DNA from: JADKCL01 sp031415375 | Lineage (GTDB): Bacteria > Bacteroidota > Bacteroidia > J057 > JADKCL01 | DNA length: 64,000 bases | Reading direction: 5' to 3' | NCBI GenBank assembly: GCA_031415375.1 | Contig: JANORP010000289.1 | Span: 1-64,000, forward strand | Part shown: one piece after another, positions 9,709 to 17,656 of the stretch | Numbering within the stretch: the stretch's first letter is position 1 | How the letters are laid out: each line of letters begins with the position of its first letter | Translations under genes and position numbers: made by a program | Notes under the pieces: model-generated | What the model was told of the DNA's origin: nothing | The model's database searches: none | Seen by the model: only the letters and a program-made list of their open reading frames with translations

Positions 9709-10772
9709 GCCGACTGACTCGATGAGGTGTAGGGTTTGGAGGTTTTCTGCGCAGTCTCCTTCTTGTCAGGAACAGGAAAGTCGCTTCCGAATTCTCCTTG
9801 AAGCTTCGTTGCGTCGGCATGTGGATCACCTCCATTGGTTATCACTGCATTCAATGTATCCCTTAGCGTCTCTAGCTTTGTTTTGAGAGCGCCTTTTTGG
9901 ACAAGCGTCATTTTGCAGAATAGGTCATTGAAGGGTTCGACAGGGAGATGTACTGCAATTGCCGGAACATATTTTTCTCCATCCCAAGTCAAGGTGAATT
10001 GGCCAAGAATCCCCTCAACGAACCTAGTGGTTGCGCCTAGGTCATCATAGTAGCTCTTGTTTTCGGTCGTGTCTATTGTCCTCATAGGCTCAAATTGACT
10101 TAGGGCAAGGGCAGTGATCGCAATCCCGGTCGGCGCGGCAGATCCAATACTGCTGAAGTTCTCGTCCTTCCAGCGCTTCAAATACCGAATCACACGCCTA
10201 AACTGCGCTTTATCATCGGCCTCAGTGAACCGATTTTCGACGATATCTTTCAATGTTTCAGGATCCGCCGTCTCCCAAATTTTGTCTTCCTTTTTGGAGC
10301 TTGGCTTACCCCTGGCCAAATAGTCTTTCAGGTCCTCATTGTATTCTCCTCCAGAATAAATTGCCAAATCGACATGGTAGATAGGCTCACTTTCCTTGTG
10401 ATACTGAACCCGAACACATGGCAATTTCCATTGCACGGTACGCTTTGCCGTAGCATTCAACACGTCATAAACCCATTCCTTTACATCAACTGGCAAATTG
10501 TCACTCTTTGAAAAGTGAAATCTAATCCCGATGTCAATGTCGTAGTCACTATCAAGTGGCTTGACGCCTGTTCCCATCGCGTAACTACCTTGGTTAAACC
10601 AATCGAATTTTGGTACAGGAAGACCATCATCCTCAAACTTCTTCTTGAGTCCGGCTGTGAGATCGTCTATCAACAAGCCCCGTTTTGCACGGAGAATCTC
10701 ATTCTCATCTGTATCGAGGAGCTTGATCGCCTCATGAAACTTCGTAAATTCTACTTGTAAGTGCTTTTTCAT
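9705..10772 (-). CDS. CD-NTase (cGAS/DncV-like nucleotidyltransferase) B
   Basis: 355-residue CBASS nucleotidyltransferase. The active site is intact: G-S at 62-63 in F-N-Q-G-S-Y, D78-I-D80 in D-Y-D-I-D-I-G, and third metal ligand Asp135 in H-V-D-L-A-I-Y. On phage infection such enzymes make cyclic di- or trinucleotides; a SAVED effector suggests a cyclic trinucleotide, but the product cannot be read from sequence. The C-terminus is a flexible Ser/Thr/Lys-rich tail ending in Ala, the kind of end that Cap2 can conjugate. It lies 119 bases downstream of a second, frameshifted CD-NTase of clearly related sequence. Confidence 0.93.
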   Translation of the reverse strand: MKKHLQVEFTKFHEAIKLLDTDENEILRAKRGLLIDDLTAGLKKKFEDDGLPVPKFDWFNQGSYAMGTGVKPLDSDYDIDIGIRFHFSKSDNLPVDVKEWVYDVLNATAKRTVQWKLPCVRVQYHKESEPIYHVDLAIYSGGEYNEDLKDYLARGKPSSKKEDKIWETADPETLKDIVENRFTEADDKAQFRRVIRYLKRWKDENFSSIGSAAPTGIAITALALSQFEPMRTIDTTENKSYYDDLGATTRFVEGILGQFTLTWDGEKYVPAIAVHLPVEPFNDLFCKMTLVQKGALKTKLETLRDTLNAVITNGGDPHADATKLQGEFGSDFPVPDKKETAQKTSKPYTSSSQSA

Positions 10773-10891
10773 GCTTATTGACTAAGATATTGTAAAAATC
10801 CAAGAATCAATTTGATTCGGACATCCAACTTTGATCTGATCATAGTAAGTCAGGAACTTTGTGGAGTAAAAAATTGAAAGATTGAAGACGA

Positions 10892-11897
10892 CTACCCCTC
10901 CGGAAAATCCTCTCCAAACAACTTCCGCAGCTCCTTGGCATCGGTTTTTAGGTCACGTATGCCTGAGAGCATGGGTTGTATGGTGTCGCGCAGGGCTTCG
11001 AGCTTCACCTTGAGGGCGGCCATTTGTTTGTGCGACATCTTTTCAAAGAGATCGTTTTTCGGCCTAACTGGGAGCCTGACGACAATGTTCGTGACCCAGC
11101 CTTCACTGGTATATTTGGTTCCAAATTGCGAGAGGATATTTTTCAGGAAATTGTGTAGAGCTTCCAGGTCGTCGTACTCAACCTTGTAGGTGGAATAGTT
11201 GGTCGATTTTTCAACCCTAAACCGATCCAATGCCAAGGCGGTCAAGGCAATGCCTGTCGGCGCGGCATTCCCGTCGGTCTTGAACTGGTAATCTTTCCAG
11301 CGCTTCAGGTATCGAATGACCCTTTCAAATTGACGCTCGTCCTCGGCATCGCTAAATTTGCGGTTTACGATTTCCTTGAGCCGATCTGGCTCGGCTTCCT
11401 CCCAGATTTTCAAGTCCTCTGTTGATCCTGGGTAGCCTTTGGCGAGATAGGTGGCTTGATCCCAAATCGATGCCCCTTTACAATAAACCGCAAGATCCAC
11501 ATGATAAGCGGGTTCCCCGCCCTTACTGTACTGCACACGTACACAAGGCCGCTTCATTTCCACAGTACGGTTGCCTGTCTTTTAACGCATCAAGTACCCA
11601 TGTCTTGACTTCGACGGGCAGATAATCGCCTTTTGCAAAATTGAACTGCAAGCCAATGTCGATGTCATAGTCGCCGTCAAGTGGCTTGACCCCGGTTCCC
11701 ATCCAATAGCTGCCCTGATTAAAGTGCGTAAAGGTAGGTACGGTCTTCCCTTTGGCTTGAAAAATGCGCTTGAGGCCATCACGCAAATCGGTTAGCAATA
11801 GATCGCGTTTCTGTCTAAGAACCGCATTGTCCACCCCATCGATTAGCTTGATCGCTTCGTGAAACTTTTCAAATTCTTTCTGCAAGTGTTTTGCCAT
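10892..11897 (-). pseudogene. CD-NTase A, interrupted by a 1-nt frameshift
   Basis: Second CD-NTase, closely related to the one at 9705-10772 along its whole length. The N-terminal part (11897 to about 11583) has F-N-Q-G-S-Y and D-Y-D-I-D-I-G; the C-terminal part (about 11580 to 10892) has H-V-D-L-A-V-Y and the helical tail. The frame changes at a run of four T (11580-11583 on the plus strand). Removing one base restores a protein that aligns residue by residue with its neighbour (V-L-D-A-L-K-T-G-N-R-T-V-E-M-K). All catalytic residues survive in the corrected reading, and the corrected product ends in Gly. This could be a recent inactivation, a sequencing or assembly error, or, less likely, slippage. 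It is the promoter-proximal gene of the operon. Confidence 0.85.
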
Positions 11898-11913
11898 AAG
11901 TATTATTTTGAAG

Positions 11914-11945
11914 CAAAGCTAATGGCGTCTTTCATCAAGTGCCAA
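11914..11945 (-). promoter_or_regulatory. Promoter of the CBASS operon
   Basis: Read on the minus strand: TTGG (11945-11942), 20 bases, then TAGCTTTG (11921-11914), an exact match to the Bacteroidota -7 element TAnnTTTG. It lies 16 bases before the first ATG of the operon (11897), so the leader would be very short. Confidence 0.6.
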
Positions 11946-12310
11946 CCAACTAAGCCTAGGAAATAATAACTCAGAATCGAGAAGAAGTTGAATTGAGGTG
12001 GACTTGTTGGCCTGCTACATTTGCGCGGACGGCAGGTCAAGTCATAAATCCATTTTCATCGCAAGATGTCATAGAGAACAAAGTTGAACGACAAGAAGTT
12101 CATGTTCCACGCTGTAAGGACAAGCTTCGAGGTTGCGAAGACTTGCGACTTGGCCTCAGAGCGAGGCGTAAAAGTTGCATTATCGCTGGCAGGCCTCCCC
12201 ACGCCTCCCCAAAAAATCAACAACCAAAAAGCCCCCCCAGCCAAGAATTCATCAAATTTTCCACAGCACCCACAACCGCATGCGCTCGACAATAGCCACA
12301 TGCCTAAATC

Positions 12311-12407
12311 GCCGATGTCAACGACGGCATCTGAAAACGGCAATTGGATCCGGAATTTCGTCTTTAGTGGCCATCGAGACTACCGATGCTACCCGTTCGT
12401 CGGGCAT
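12311..12407 (+). repeat. 97-bp dispersed structured repeat, copy 1
   Basis: Matches 22836-22932 over its full 97 bases without gaps; most differences lie in the middle. Three conserved hairpins are visible: GATGTC/GGCATC around a 6-base loop, CATCG/CGATG, and CCCG/CGGG around TTCGT. It lies on the plus strand, upstream of a regulator gene, as does copy 2. Confidence 0.7.
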
Positions 12408-12414
12408 GGACGGC

Positions 12415-12576
12415 ACGACGGTGCAGTCGCTGGAGGTCATGGATATTTCGGGAAAAAGTATCCAAACGGTGGTGTCTTCTGGGGAAATGCAACTTCCCTA
12501 TCTCGCCCAGGGCACCTATTGTTTGCGGGTGACAACGGCATCGTGGGTCACGATCCAGAAAATCATCGTGTACTGA
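12415..12576 (+). pseudogene. Orphan T9SS C-terminal sorting domain fragment
   Basis: Translates as the last 53 residues of a T9SS type A sorting domain (S-L-E-V-M-D-I-S-G-K ... L-A-Q-G-T-Y-C-L-R-V ... I-Q-K-I-I-V-Y, stop). The usual opening P-N-P segment and the cargo protein are missing, and the 97-bp repeat sits directly upstream in their place. Probably the remnant of a larger secreted protein cut by insertion or deletion. Confidence 0.55.
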
Positions 12577-12724
12577 TCTGCGAATTGTCCTGCAGACAAG
12601 CGACATGCTGAGTCGGCGGGCCCATCGACGGAGGTCGTGGCAGCGGCTCCTAGCCCTGTGGCTGGCTTTTTGGGGGTATACACTTTCCACGGTTTTTTGA
12701 ATGTGCAGCGATTAGATTTGGGGC

Positions 12725-13267
12725 ATGAAAAATGGAAGCCAAGAAATCTGGATCGAAATGGGCTATGCCATTTTCGCGCAGGAGGGACTGAGGGGCCTCA
12801 AGATTGAGGTCCTGGCAAAGCGCGTGAACAAAAACAAGTCCTCCTTTTACCACCACTTTGCTGACTTGGATTGTTTTGTAGAGCGACTGCTGGAGATGCA
12901 TTTGGAGCGGGCCAAGGATATTGCGGTGCGCGAAAATGCTTGCACCTCGATCGACCCAGAATTGATCGCGGTTTTGGTGGAGGCCAAGGAAGATTTACGC
13001 TTCAATCGCCAATTGAGAGTCGCCCGGACGAATGTTGCTTTTCGGGATTGTTTTGAGCAAACCAATCGTCTGGTTGGCGAGGCTTTTTTTCAGCTTTGGG
13101 CGAGGGAGTTCAGCATTGTCGGGAACCCCAAATTGGTCGAAACTTTGTTTGGACTGGTGTTGGAGAATTTCTATCTGCAATTGACAGACGAGACGTTGAC
13201 GGTGGATTGGCTGTCGGCCTATTTCCAAAAAATCAAAGGCATGGTTGCGCAATTGAGCCAAGCATAA
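12725..13267 (+). CDS. TetR/AcrR family transcriptional regulator
   Basis: 180-residue one-component repressor type. Residues about 8-55 form the TetR DNA-binding domain, with the helix-turn-helix ending in N-K-N-K-S-S-F-Y-H-H-F, the classical TetR signature. The rest is the helical ligand-binding and dimerisation domain; the ligand is unknown. A small membrane protein gene follows about 120 bases downstream and may be its target. An exact TAnnTTTG (TAGATTTG, 12713-12720) lies just before the ATG but has no well-spaced -33 partner. Confidence 0.9.
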   Translation: MKNGSQEIWIEMGYAIFAQEGLRGLKIEVLAKRVNKNKSSFYHHFADLDCFVERLLEMHLERAKDIAVRENACTSIDPELIAVLVEAKEDLRFNRQLRVARTNVAFRDCFEQTNRLVGEAFFQLWAREFSIVGNPKLVETLFGLVLENFYLQLTDETLTVDWLSAYFQKIKGMVAQLSQA

Positions 13268-13384
13268 TATTGGAAATTGTACGGTGCCGTCTAAAATTTG
13301 TGCTTGCGCTGGGCGAATGTTGTGCGGTCCTGCAATTCTTTGCGGGGCATTTTTTGAATTGTATTGCACAACAATCTACGCACG

Positions 13385-13807
13385 ATGATGTCACACAAGT
13401 TTCACAAGTTTTGGCTCAAGATCACGGCTATTGTGGTTGGTTCGTTTGGGCCGGTTTTCTTTTTGGGTACCATGGCTTCGACCTCGGAGCCGGCACGCTT
13501 CACCCTCGATCTCCTGAGTTGGCCCATCGACGGCGCGACGACCTATACCTCGCCCGATACCCGGTTTCTGGGAGCCCTCACAGGGGGTTTCTTGTTGGGA
13601 TGGGGCGTGATGATCTGGTGCCTTTCCGCGTGGGTGTATGACAAAGCGCCCGACTTTGTGCGCAAGGCAGTGCTCGTGGGTCTCTTGTCGTGGTTTTGCT
13701 TGGACAGCACAGGCTCGATTGTCTCGGGAAATGCTTCGAATGCATTGTTCAATCTAGGCGTATTGTTATTGGCGGTAGGGCCGCTGTGGCGGCCTGCACG
13801 CGCTTGA
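13385..13807 (+). CDS. Small four-helix membrane protein
   Basis: 140-residue protein with four predicted membrane segments: about 10-32 (I-V-V-G-S-F-G-P-V-F-F-L-G), 62-85, 95-115 and 118-136. No enzyme motif. The length and topology fit small uncharacterised integral membrane proteins often found beside TetR regulators in Bacteroidota. The start is uncertain: two adjacent ATGs at 13385/13388, or an ATG at 13364 adding seven residues. Probably controlled by the TetR regulator upstream; no family name assigned. Confidence 0.75.
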   Translation: MMSHKFHKFWLKITAIVVGSFGPVFFLGTMASTSEPARFTLDLLSWPIDGATTYTSPDTRFLGALTGGFLLGWGVMIWCLSAWVYDKAPDFVRKAVLVGLLSWFCLDSTGSIVSGNASNALFNLGVLLLAVGPLWRPARA

Positions 13808-13887
13808 ACGCAAAGGTGGTGCCGCGCAAATTTTTTCTTTAAATTCGTATCGATAGGTAAGTGCGCTTTGCAAATGCCTGAAACTTC

Positions 13888-14496
13888 ATGCACCAAAAAT
13901 TCGATATGGCTCATATCATTTATCCTTTGGAGGGCTTCCAATTTATGGCAACACCAGCCTTGGATGCCTTTTTTGTCATCCAAAATGGGAGCAGTAGCAC
14001 TTTGCCGATCATCGTGGCCGAGTACCGGCTGGATCGCACAGACAATCCTGGGCTTTCGCTTGAGTTGACGCTCGACGCTGATGGCACAGAAGGGATGCGA
14101 TTGACCGAGGGCAATATTTTTCGAGGCAATCTATCGCTAGAGATGATCTCGGCGGGTTCTGTACGGATCGAGACGGCAAGCTACAAGGAGGGAAATGCCC
14201 TGGTACGCCTCAACGCCTATTTCAATGGGGCGATGGTGGACAATAAGAACCGCTCCGTGACCGTGGCAGGGATCGGCATATCCGACATTCTGGCGACCGA
14301 TCCACTCGTGGTCGGCTTGGTCAATGCACCATTGAGTACGATCCCCTACTACGCGCACGCAGACGCCGAGCCTGTGAACCGCCTGGTCAAAGGCATTTTT
14401 CTAGACTATCAGCCCATGGCCTTCAATCCACTCACAGGAATGGTCCCCGGGAGCGTGGTCCATGTACAAATCGCTGCAGAGGTCTCGGCCCCGTGA
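13888..14496 (+). CDS. Hypothetical beta-rich protein
   Basis: 202 residues (196 if it starts at the ATG at 13906). Alternating hydrophobic and polar residues suggest a beta-sandwich. No signal peptide, membrane span or cysteine cluster. No family recognised. The gene is convergent with the helical-repeat protein at 14519, with only 22 bases between the stops. Confidence 0.65.
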   Translation: MHQKFDMAHIIYPLEGFQFMATPALDAFFVIQNGSSSTLPIIVAEYRLDRTDNPGLSLELTLDADGTEGMRLTEGNIFRGNLSLEMISAGSVRIETASYKEGNALVRLNAYFNGAMVDNKNRSVTVAGIGISDILATDPLVVGLVNAPLSTIPYYAHADAEPVNRLVKGIFLDYQPMAFNPLTGMVPGSVVHVQIAAEVSAP

Positions 14497-14518
14497 CCTT
14501 TGGAAAGCATTGGCGCGG

Positions 14519-16039
14519 TCATGGAGCGGCGGCAAGCGTGCTTGCCATCACCTCCTTCATGGATCTGTGGGTGATCTTTGCGTCGAGCCAGCAATTAAGT
14601 TCCTGGATCCCAGGACCGGGCTTTTGCTGGTCAAAAATTTGCAACATCTCTGCGCGCAAGCACTTGAAAATGGCCATTTGGGCACGTGGCAGCGGCTGCT
14701 CCATCAACTGCTTCAAGGCATGCATCAGGCATTTCTCATAGGGCGCGAGTTGCTTGCGCTCGAAGAGGTAGCGGTAGCTAGAGCGGTGCAGGTACTCCAA
14801 TAGCTCCCAGTTCCCAAGCTCGAAGTGGATGAGGATGACCAAGATGCGCGCGAAATGCTGAATGTCTTCCCGAATCTCGGTTCCCGAGGTTTGGATGATC
14901 TCATTCACCCAGTGCAGGGCCATTTTGAAGTCGGCATCCAAAAAGTAGAGAATGCATAAATTATAGGAAAAAGCGAGTCGGCGACCCGTGGCCACGCGGT
15001 CTCCTGCTTGCTGCAGAAATGCAACTGCCTCCAAGGCGGTGCCCTGTGCAATCCCCCATTCGGCCTTGTTCATATAATACAGCAACTCATAGTAGTAGAG
15101 GGTTTGGAGGATTTGGATGTCGCCATGCAGGTGGCTTGGGGGTGCGCGCCTGATCTTGGCAAAAACAGCTGGAAACTCATCATATCGCCCCAACAAACTC
15201 ATGGCATGCAGGAAGTTGGAGAGGGTCACCACATAGCGTGTGGTCTCAGTGGCCAACATCGCGGGATGGGCCTCCCACCACGCGACGTTTTCGGCATGGG
15301 CTTGGTACAGGAGGGCATAGTCACCCGCGAGCTGATGCCGCCACGCCTGACACTGCCAGTAAAATTGCCGCGCTTCAAAACTGTCTGCAAGGTGCATGTC
15401 TTGCAACAAGGGATCGGTCAAGATGGCCTGCCATTCGGGGTGGTCGGGTTGCGCACGTAGGTTGAATTTCTGATGTGTGAGCAGAAACATGCGGTCATAG
15501 AGGTTGTAGTAATTGTAGCTATGACGTAGCTTGTCGAGGCAATCGAGCTGCCCTTGGATGAGCGCGTCTGCAATCACTTGCCGCCCTTTGTCGTTGAGAA
15601 TCTTCCAAAGACGGCGCTCCCATGACAAAATTTCCAGCAAATACAGAAAGTTTTCGGTCTCCCCTGCGAGCTTGCGGGCACGGCGCAAGACCTTCTGACA
15701 TTGCGCATACAGCCCCCGCTCATAGAGCAAAATCGCGTTTTCAATCTGCGTTCTGATTTGGGTGCGTTGATTGCCATCTTCGTTCATGGCACGCAGGCTG
15801 CGCAGGATGAGCCGGTAGAGATAGTTTTTTTCGGAACTCAGATGCTTGGCCATGGGATCCTGTGCAAATAGCTGCTTGAGGGCCTGCTCATCATAGACCG
15901 GCTGACCAAGCATCGCCTCAAAGAGCCGCATATAGTTGCTTTCAGGCTGCCCGCCGCTAGGCAGGGCCTGTAATTTGAAGTAACGCCGCTCATTGGGGGA
16001 AAGCGAGTGGATGAGCGCATGCAGGGCGTCTTGACGCAT
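14519..16039 (-). CDS. Helical-repeat (TPR-like) protein, paralogue B
   Basis: 506-residue, all-helical protein; paralogue of 294-1847, sharing the opening L-S/T-P-N-E-R/K-R-Y-F-K block, a Y-L-Y/K...L...L-R segment near residue 85, the L-Y-E-R/K-G-L-Y/F block near 110, and matching later helices. The ATG at 16039 aligns exactly with the start of paralogue A; an ATG at 16105 would add 22 unmatched residues. More GC-rich and richer in Gln, His and Arg than paralogue A, so the copies are not recent. Function unknown; a scaffold or interaction role is plausible from the fold. Confidence 0.8.
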   Translation of the reverse strand: MRQDALHALIHSLSPNERRYFKLQALPSGGQPESNYMRLFEAMLGQPVYDEQALKQLFAQDPMAKHLSSEKNYLYRLILRSLRAMNEDGNQRTQIRTQIENAILLYERGLYAQCQKVLRRARKLAGETENFLYLLEILSWERRLWKILNDKGRQVIADALIQGQLDCLDKLRHSYNYYNLYDRMFLLTHQKFNLRAQPDHPEWQAILTDPLLQDMHLADSFEARQFYWQCQAWRHQLAGDYALLYQAHAENVAWWEAHPAMLATETTRYVVTLSNFLHAMSLLGRYDEFPAVFAKIRRAPPSHLHGDIQILQTLYYYELLYYMNKAEWGIAQGTALEAVAFLQQAGDRVATGRRLAFSYNLCILYFLDADFKMALHWVNEIIQTSGTEIREDIQHFARILVILIHFELGNWELLEYLHRSSYRYLFERKQLAPYEKCLMHALKQLMEQPLPRAQMAIFKCLRAEMLQIFDQQKPGPGIQELNCWLDAKITHRSMKEVMASTLAAAP

Positions 16040-16250
16040 GGGAACAGCGAGCTTATTCAGAAAAAATGTGAATTCAATGAAGATGGGAATTTTTTGGCAT
16101 TCCACAAAATAAAATTGGAAAGTATGCCCTGAATGATCTCCTGGCTACTATACGAGGGCATGGCCCTCATTTTATCCCATCTGACCTTCCTCAAATCGGC
16201 AAAAATTGGCTTGAAAAGGGCCCCTCATCCGCCCAACTTTACATCATCAA

Positions 16251-16304
16251 CAGCGGGGGATGCCGAAAAACTGCTGCTGATCTCAAGAGAATGGAAGAGT
16301 AGGC
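16251..16304 (+). promoter_or_regulatory. Conserved stem-containing upstream element, copy 1
   Basis: Shares with 16891-16944 the block GGGGGATGCCGAAAA, closed by a short stem (CAGCGG/CTGCTG here), and the block AGAGTAGGC (16296-16304) that ends 26 bases before the ATG at 16331. The stem is kept by different bases in the two copies, which favours a structured RNA leader. A DNA-level regulatory site is the alternative. Confidence 0.5.
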
Positions 16305-16330
16305 GCAATTATTTTTTTAACCAAAAAACT

Positions 16331-16816
16331 ATGGAAAACATTTCACAAACGGCAGTTGATTACGGCGCGATTGCACGCGCAAGATTTGCCACTCTGCAAG
16401 CAGAGTTTGCCAAACACGGCAACGATGAAGCCAAGGCACGCGCTGCCACGAGCACCAATTACGACATCAGCGGGGAGCTGCAGATCAGTGCACTCGTGGT
16501 GTACACCTCGGTGAAAGTCACCGACATGCGCTATCCAGATGGCACCACGCTTGATTTTGACGGTTCGGGCTGGGGGATTGGGCTGGGTGCAACCGGCAGC
16601 ACCAATGTGTCGGGTACCATGAACGTGAACTGGCAGTTTTTGCTCGATCAAAAAGACGATATCCATTTCCAAGTCTTCTTCTTGACCGGTGGTATCGGTG
16701 GCGTTGAGATCAGCTTCTGGGACAAAAACTACAACCCGATCGGGGTGCTTGCTGGCGGGTCATTGGGCTTGGGAGCAGGTAGCTTCGGCGGCGACGGGCA
16801 GTTCTTCAAGCAATAA
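16331..16816 (+). CDS. Small beta-barrel-like protein, possible VapA-type fold
   Basis: 161 residues. After a helical N-terminus (about 1-45) come glycine-rich beta-strands, with G-S-G-W-G-I-G-L-G-A in the middle and F-W-D-K-N-Y-N-P-I-G-V-L-A-G-G near the end. That last pattern (aromatic-aromatic-Asp, then glycine-rich turns) resembles the virulence-associated VapA family of Rhodococcus and related bacterial proteins; this is a visual resemblance only. No signal peptide. The ATG at 16331 follows the conserved upstream element; an earlier frame opening at 16133 reads through that element and is unlikely. The next gene (16970) has the same upstream element, so the two are probably co-regulated. 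Confidence 0.65.
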   Translation: MENISQTAVDYGAIARARFATLQAEFAKHGNDEAKARAATSTNYDISGELQISALVVYTSVKVTDMRYPDGTTLDFDGSGWGIGLGATGSTNVSGTMNVNWQFLLDQKDDIHFQVFFLTGGIGGVEISFWDKNYNPIGVLAGGSLGLGAGSFGGDGQFFKQ

Positions 16817-16890
16817 GTCATAGCCTCCAAGACCCGAGCTCGGTTTTGGATGTGTCCAACATAGCGAATGACCATTGCCAAAACGATACG

Positions 16891-16944
16891 GCGGGGGATG
16901 CCGAAAACCCGCAACCTGTGGCAACACAGCTTTTCAGAGTAGGC
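16891..16944 (+). promoter_or_regulatory. Conserved stem-containing upstream element, copy 2
   Basis: Same GGGGGATGCCGAAAA block as 16251-16304, here closed by GCGGG/CCCGC, and AGAGTAGGC at 16936-16944, 25 bases before the ATG at 16970. Between the two blocks lies a perfect hairpin CTGTG-GCAA-CACAG (16916-16929) with a GNRA-type loop. Confidence 0.5.
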
Positions 16945-16969
16945 AAAACCAATTTTATCTTTTACAACT

Positions 16970-17494
16970 ATGGGATATTACATTGTAGCCGACATCAATC
17001 ACATCGGCACCTCGCAACCGATCAAGGAATCAAATTCCAGTTTCTCTGCGCCTGCGGGCCAAGTGCTTGTGGGCAGAATGCACACAGGTGACGAAAACGG
17101 GAACACTACCTACAAGTATGCACCGCTGATCGCCGACCCCAACAGCGGTATCGACCTCCAGTACAAATTGCAAAACACCGCATGGACAGCCGGCATCAAG
17201 CAATCTAACTTGAGTTATGCTGCCCCCGATGGCTGGGTGATCGTGGGTCGCAAACACGATGGCGATGAAAACGGCAACACGTCGTTTCAAATTTCGCAAG
17301 TCGTGATGGATGGCTCCACACTCGCACATACTACCGACGGCATGACCTCGGGGCAGATCAAGGAGTCCTCGGGCACTTGGTGGGTCGCTAGCAACTTGGG
17401 TAGCCTTATGCAGGTGATGACCGGCACGACGCACCAAGGTGACGAAAACGGCAACTCGACCTATACAGGCAGCTTGCTTTTCGTGAAGTCCTAG
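16970..17494 (+). CDS. Three-fold repeat protein, lectin-like
   Basis: 174 residues built from three related units of about 57 residues. Each has a core H-x-G-D-E-N-G-N-T/S, preceded in units 1 and 2 by P-x-G-x-V-x-V-G-R (about residues 28-46, 86-104 and 145-162). Three-fold symmetry with conserved Asp/Asn/His clusters is typical of beta-trefoil or beta-prism carbohydrate- or calcium-binding proteins; I cannot name the family. No signal peptide or T9SS domain, so it is probably cytoplasmic or released otherwise. It shares a conserved upstream element with the gene at 16331 and is followed by a good terminator. Confidence 0.75.
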   Translation: MGYYIVADINHIGTSQPIKESNSSFSAPAGQVLVGRMHTGDENGNTTYKYAPLIADPNSGIDLQYKLQNTAWTAGIKQSNLSYAAPDGWVIVGRKHDGDENGNTSFQISQVVMDGSTLAHTTDGMTSGQIKESSGTWWVASNLGSLMQVMTGTTHQGDENGNSTYTGSLLFVKS

Positions 17495-17513
17495 CCCATT
17501 TTGTGAGACTCAG

Positions 17514-17545
17514 ACAAGGGGCGCTGCAACTGCGGCGCCCTTTGT
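17514..17545 (+). terminator. Rho-independent-type terminator
   Basis: ACAAG-GGGCGC pairs with GCGCCC-TTTGT around a 10-base loop, 20 bases after the stop of the repeat protein gene, followed by T/G-rich sequence. Confidence 0.6.
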
Positions 17546-17656
17546 TGGCATTTTGCGCGACATTGGAGTTACCCATCTATGACCCTTACATCGGGCCTCT
17601 CGCAACAGAAGGGCCCGATGTACGGATTCCCAACAATTGATCAAAAGGCAACATGC

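Larger units (their letters stand above)
11922..12724. other. Gene-poor region right of the CBASS operon
   Basis: About 800 bases without a credible intact gene. It holds copy 1 of a 97-bp repeat (12311-12407) and an orphan T9SS sorting-domain fragment (12415-12576). Other open frames here are proline/lysine-rich low-complexity translations with no start signal. This is the right edge of the AT-richer defence island. Confidence 0.5.

Noticed and set aside
3990..11897. Type III CRISPR as source of the signal for SAVED-CHAT
   Set aside because: No cas10, csm/cmr genes or array in the window; CD-NTase, cap2 and cap3 identify CBASS.
12001..12300. tRNA or attachment site at the island edge
   Set aside because: No cloverleaf with a T-loop consensus could be formed and no integrase gene is present.
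12056..12690. Several overlapping open frames on both strands around the 97-bp repeat
   Set aside because: Low-complexity Pro/Lys/Arg-rich translations without start signals. Only the T9SS-domain end at 12415-12576 looks like protein.
16133..16330. N-terminal extension of the VapA-like protein
   Set aside because: The extension reads through the conserved upstream element; the homologous layout of the next gene places the start after that element.
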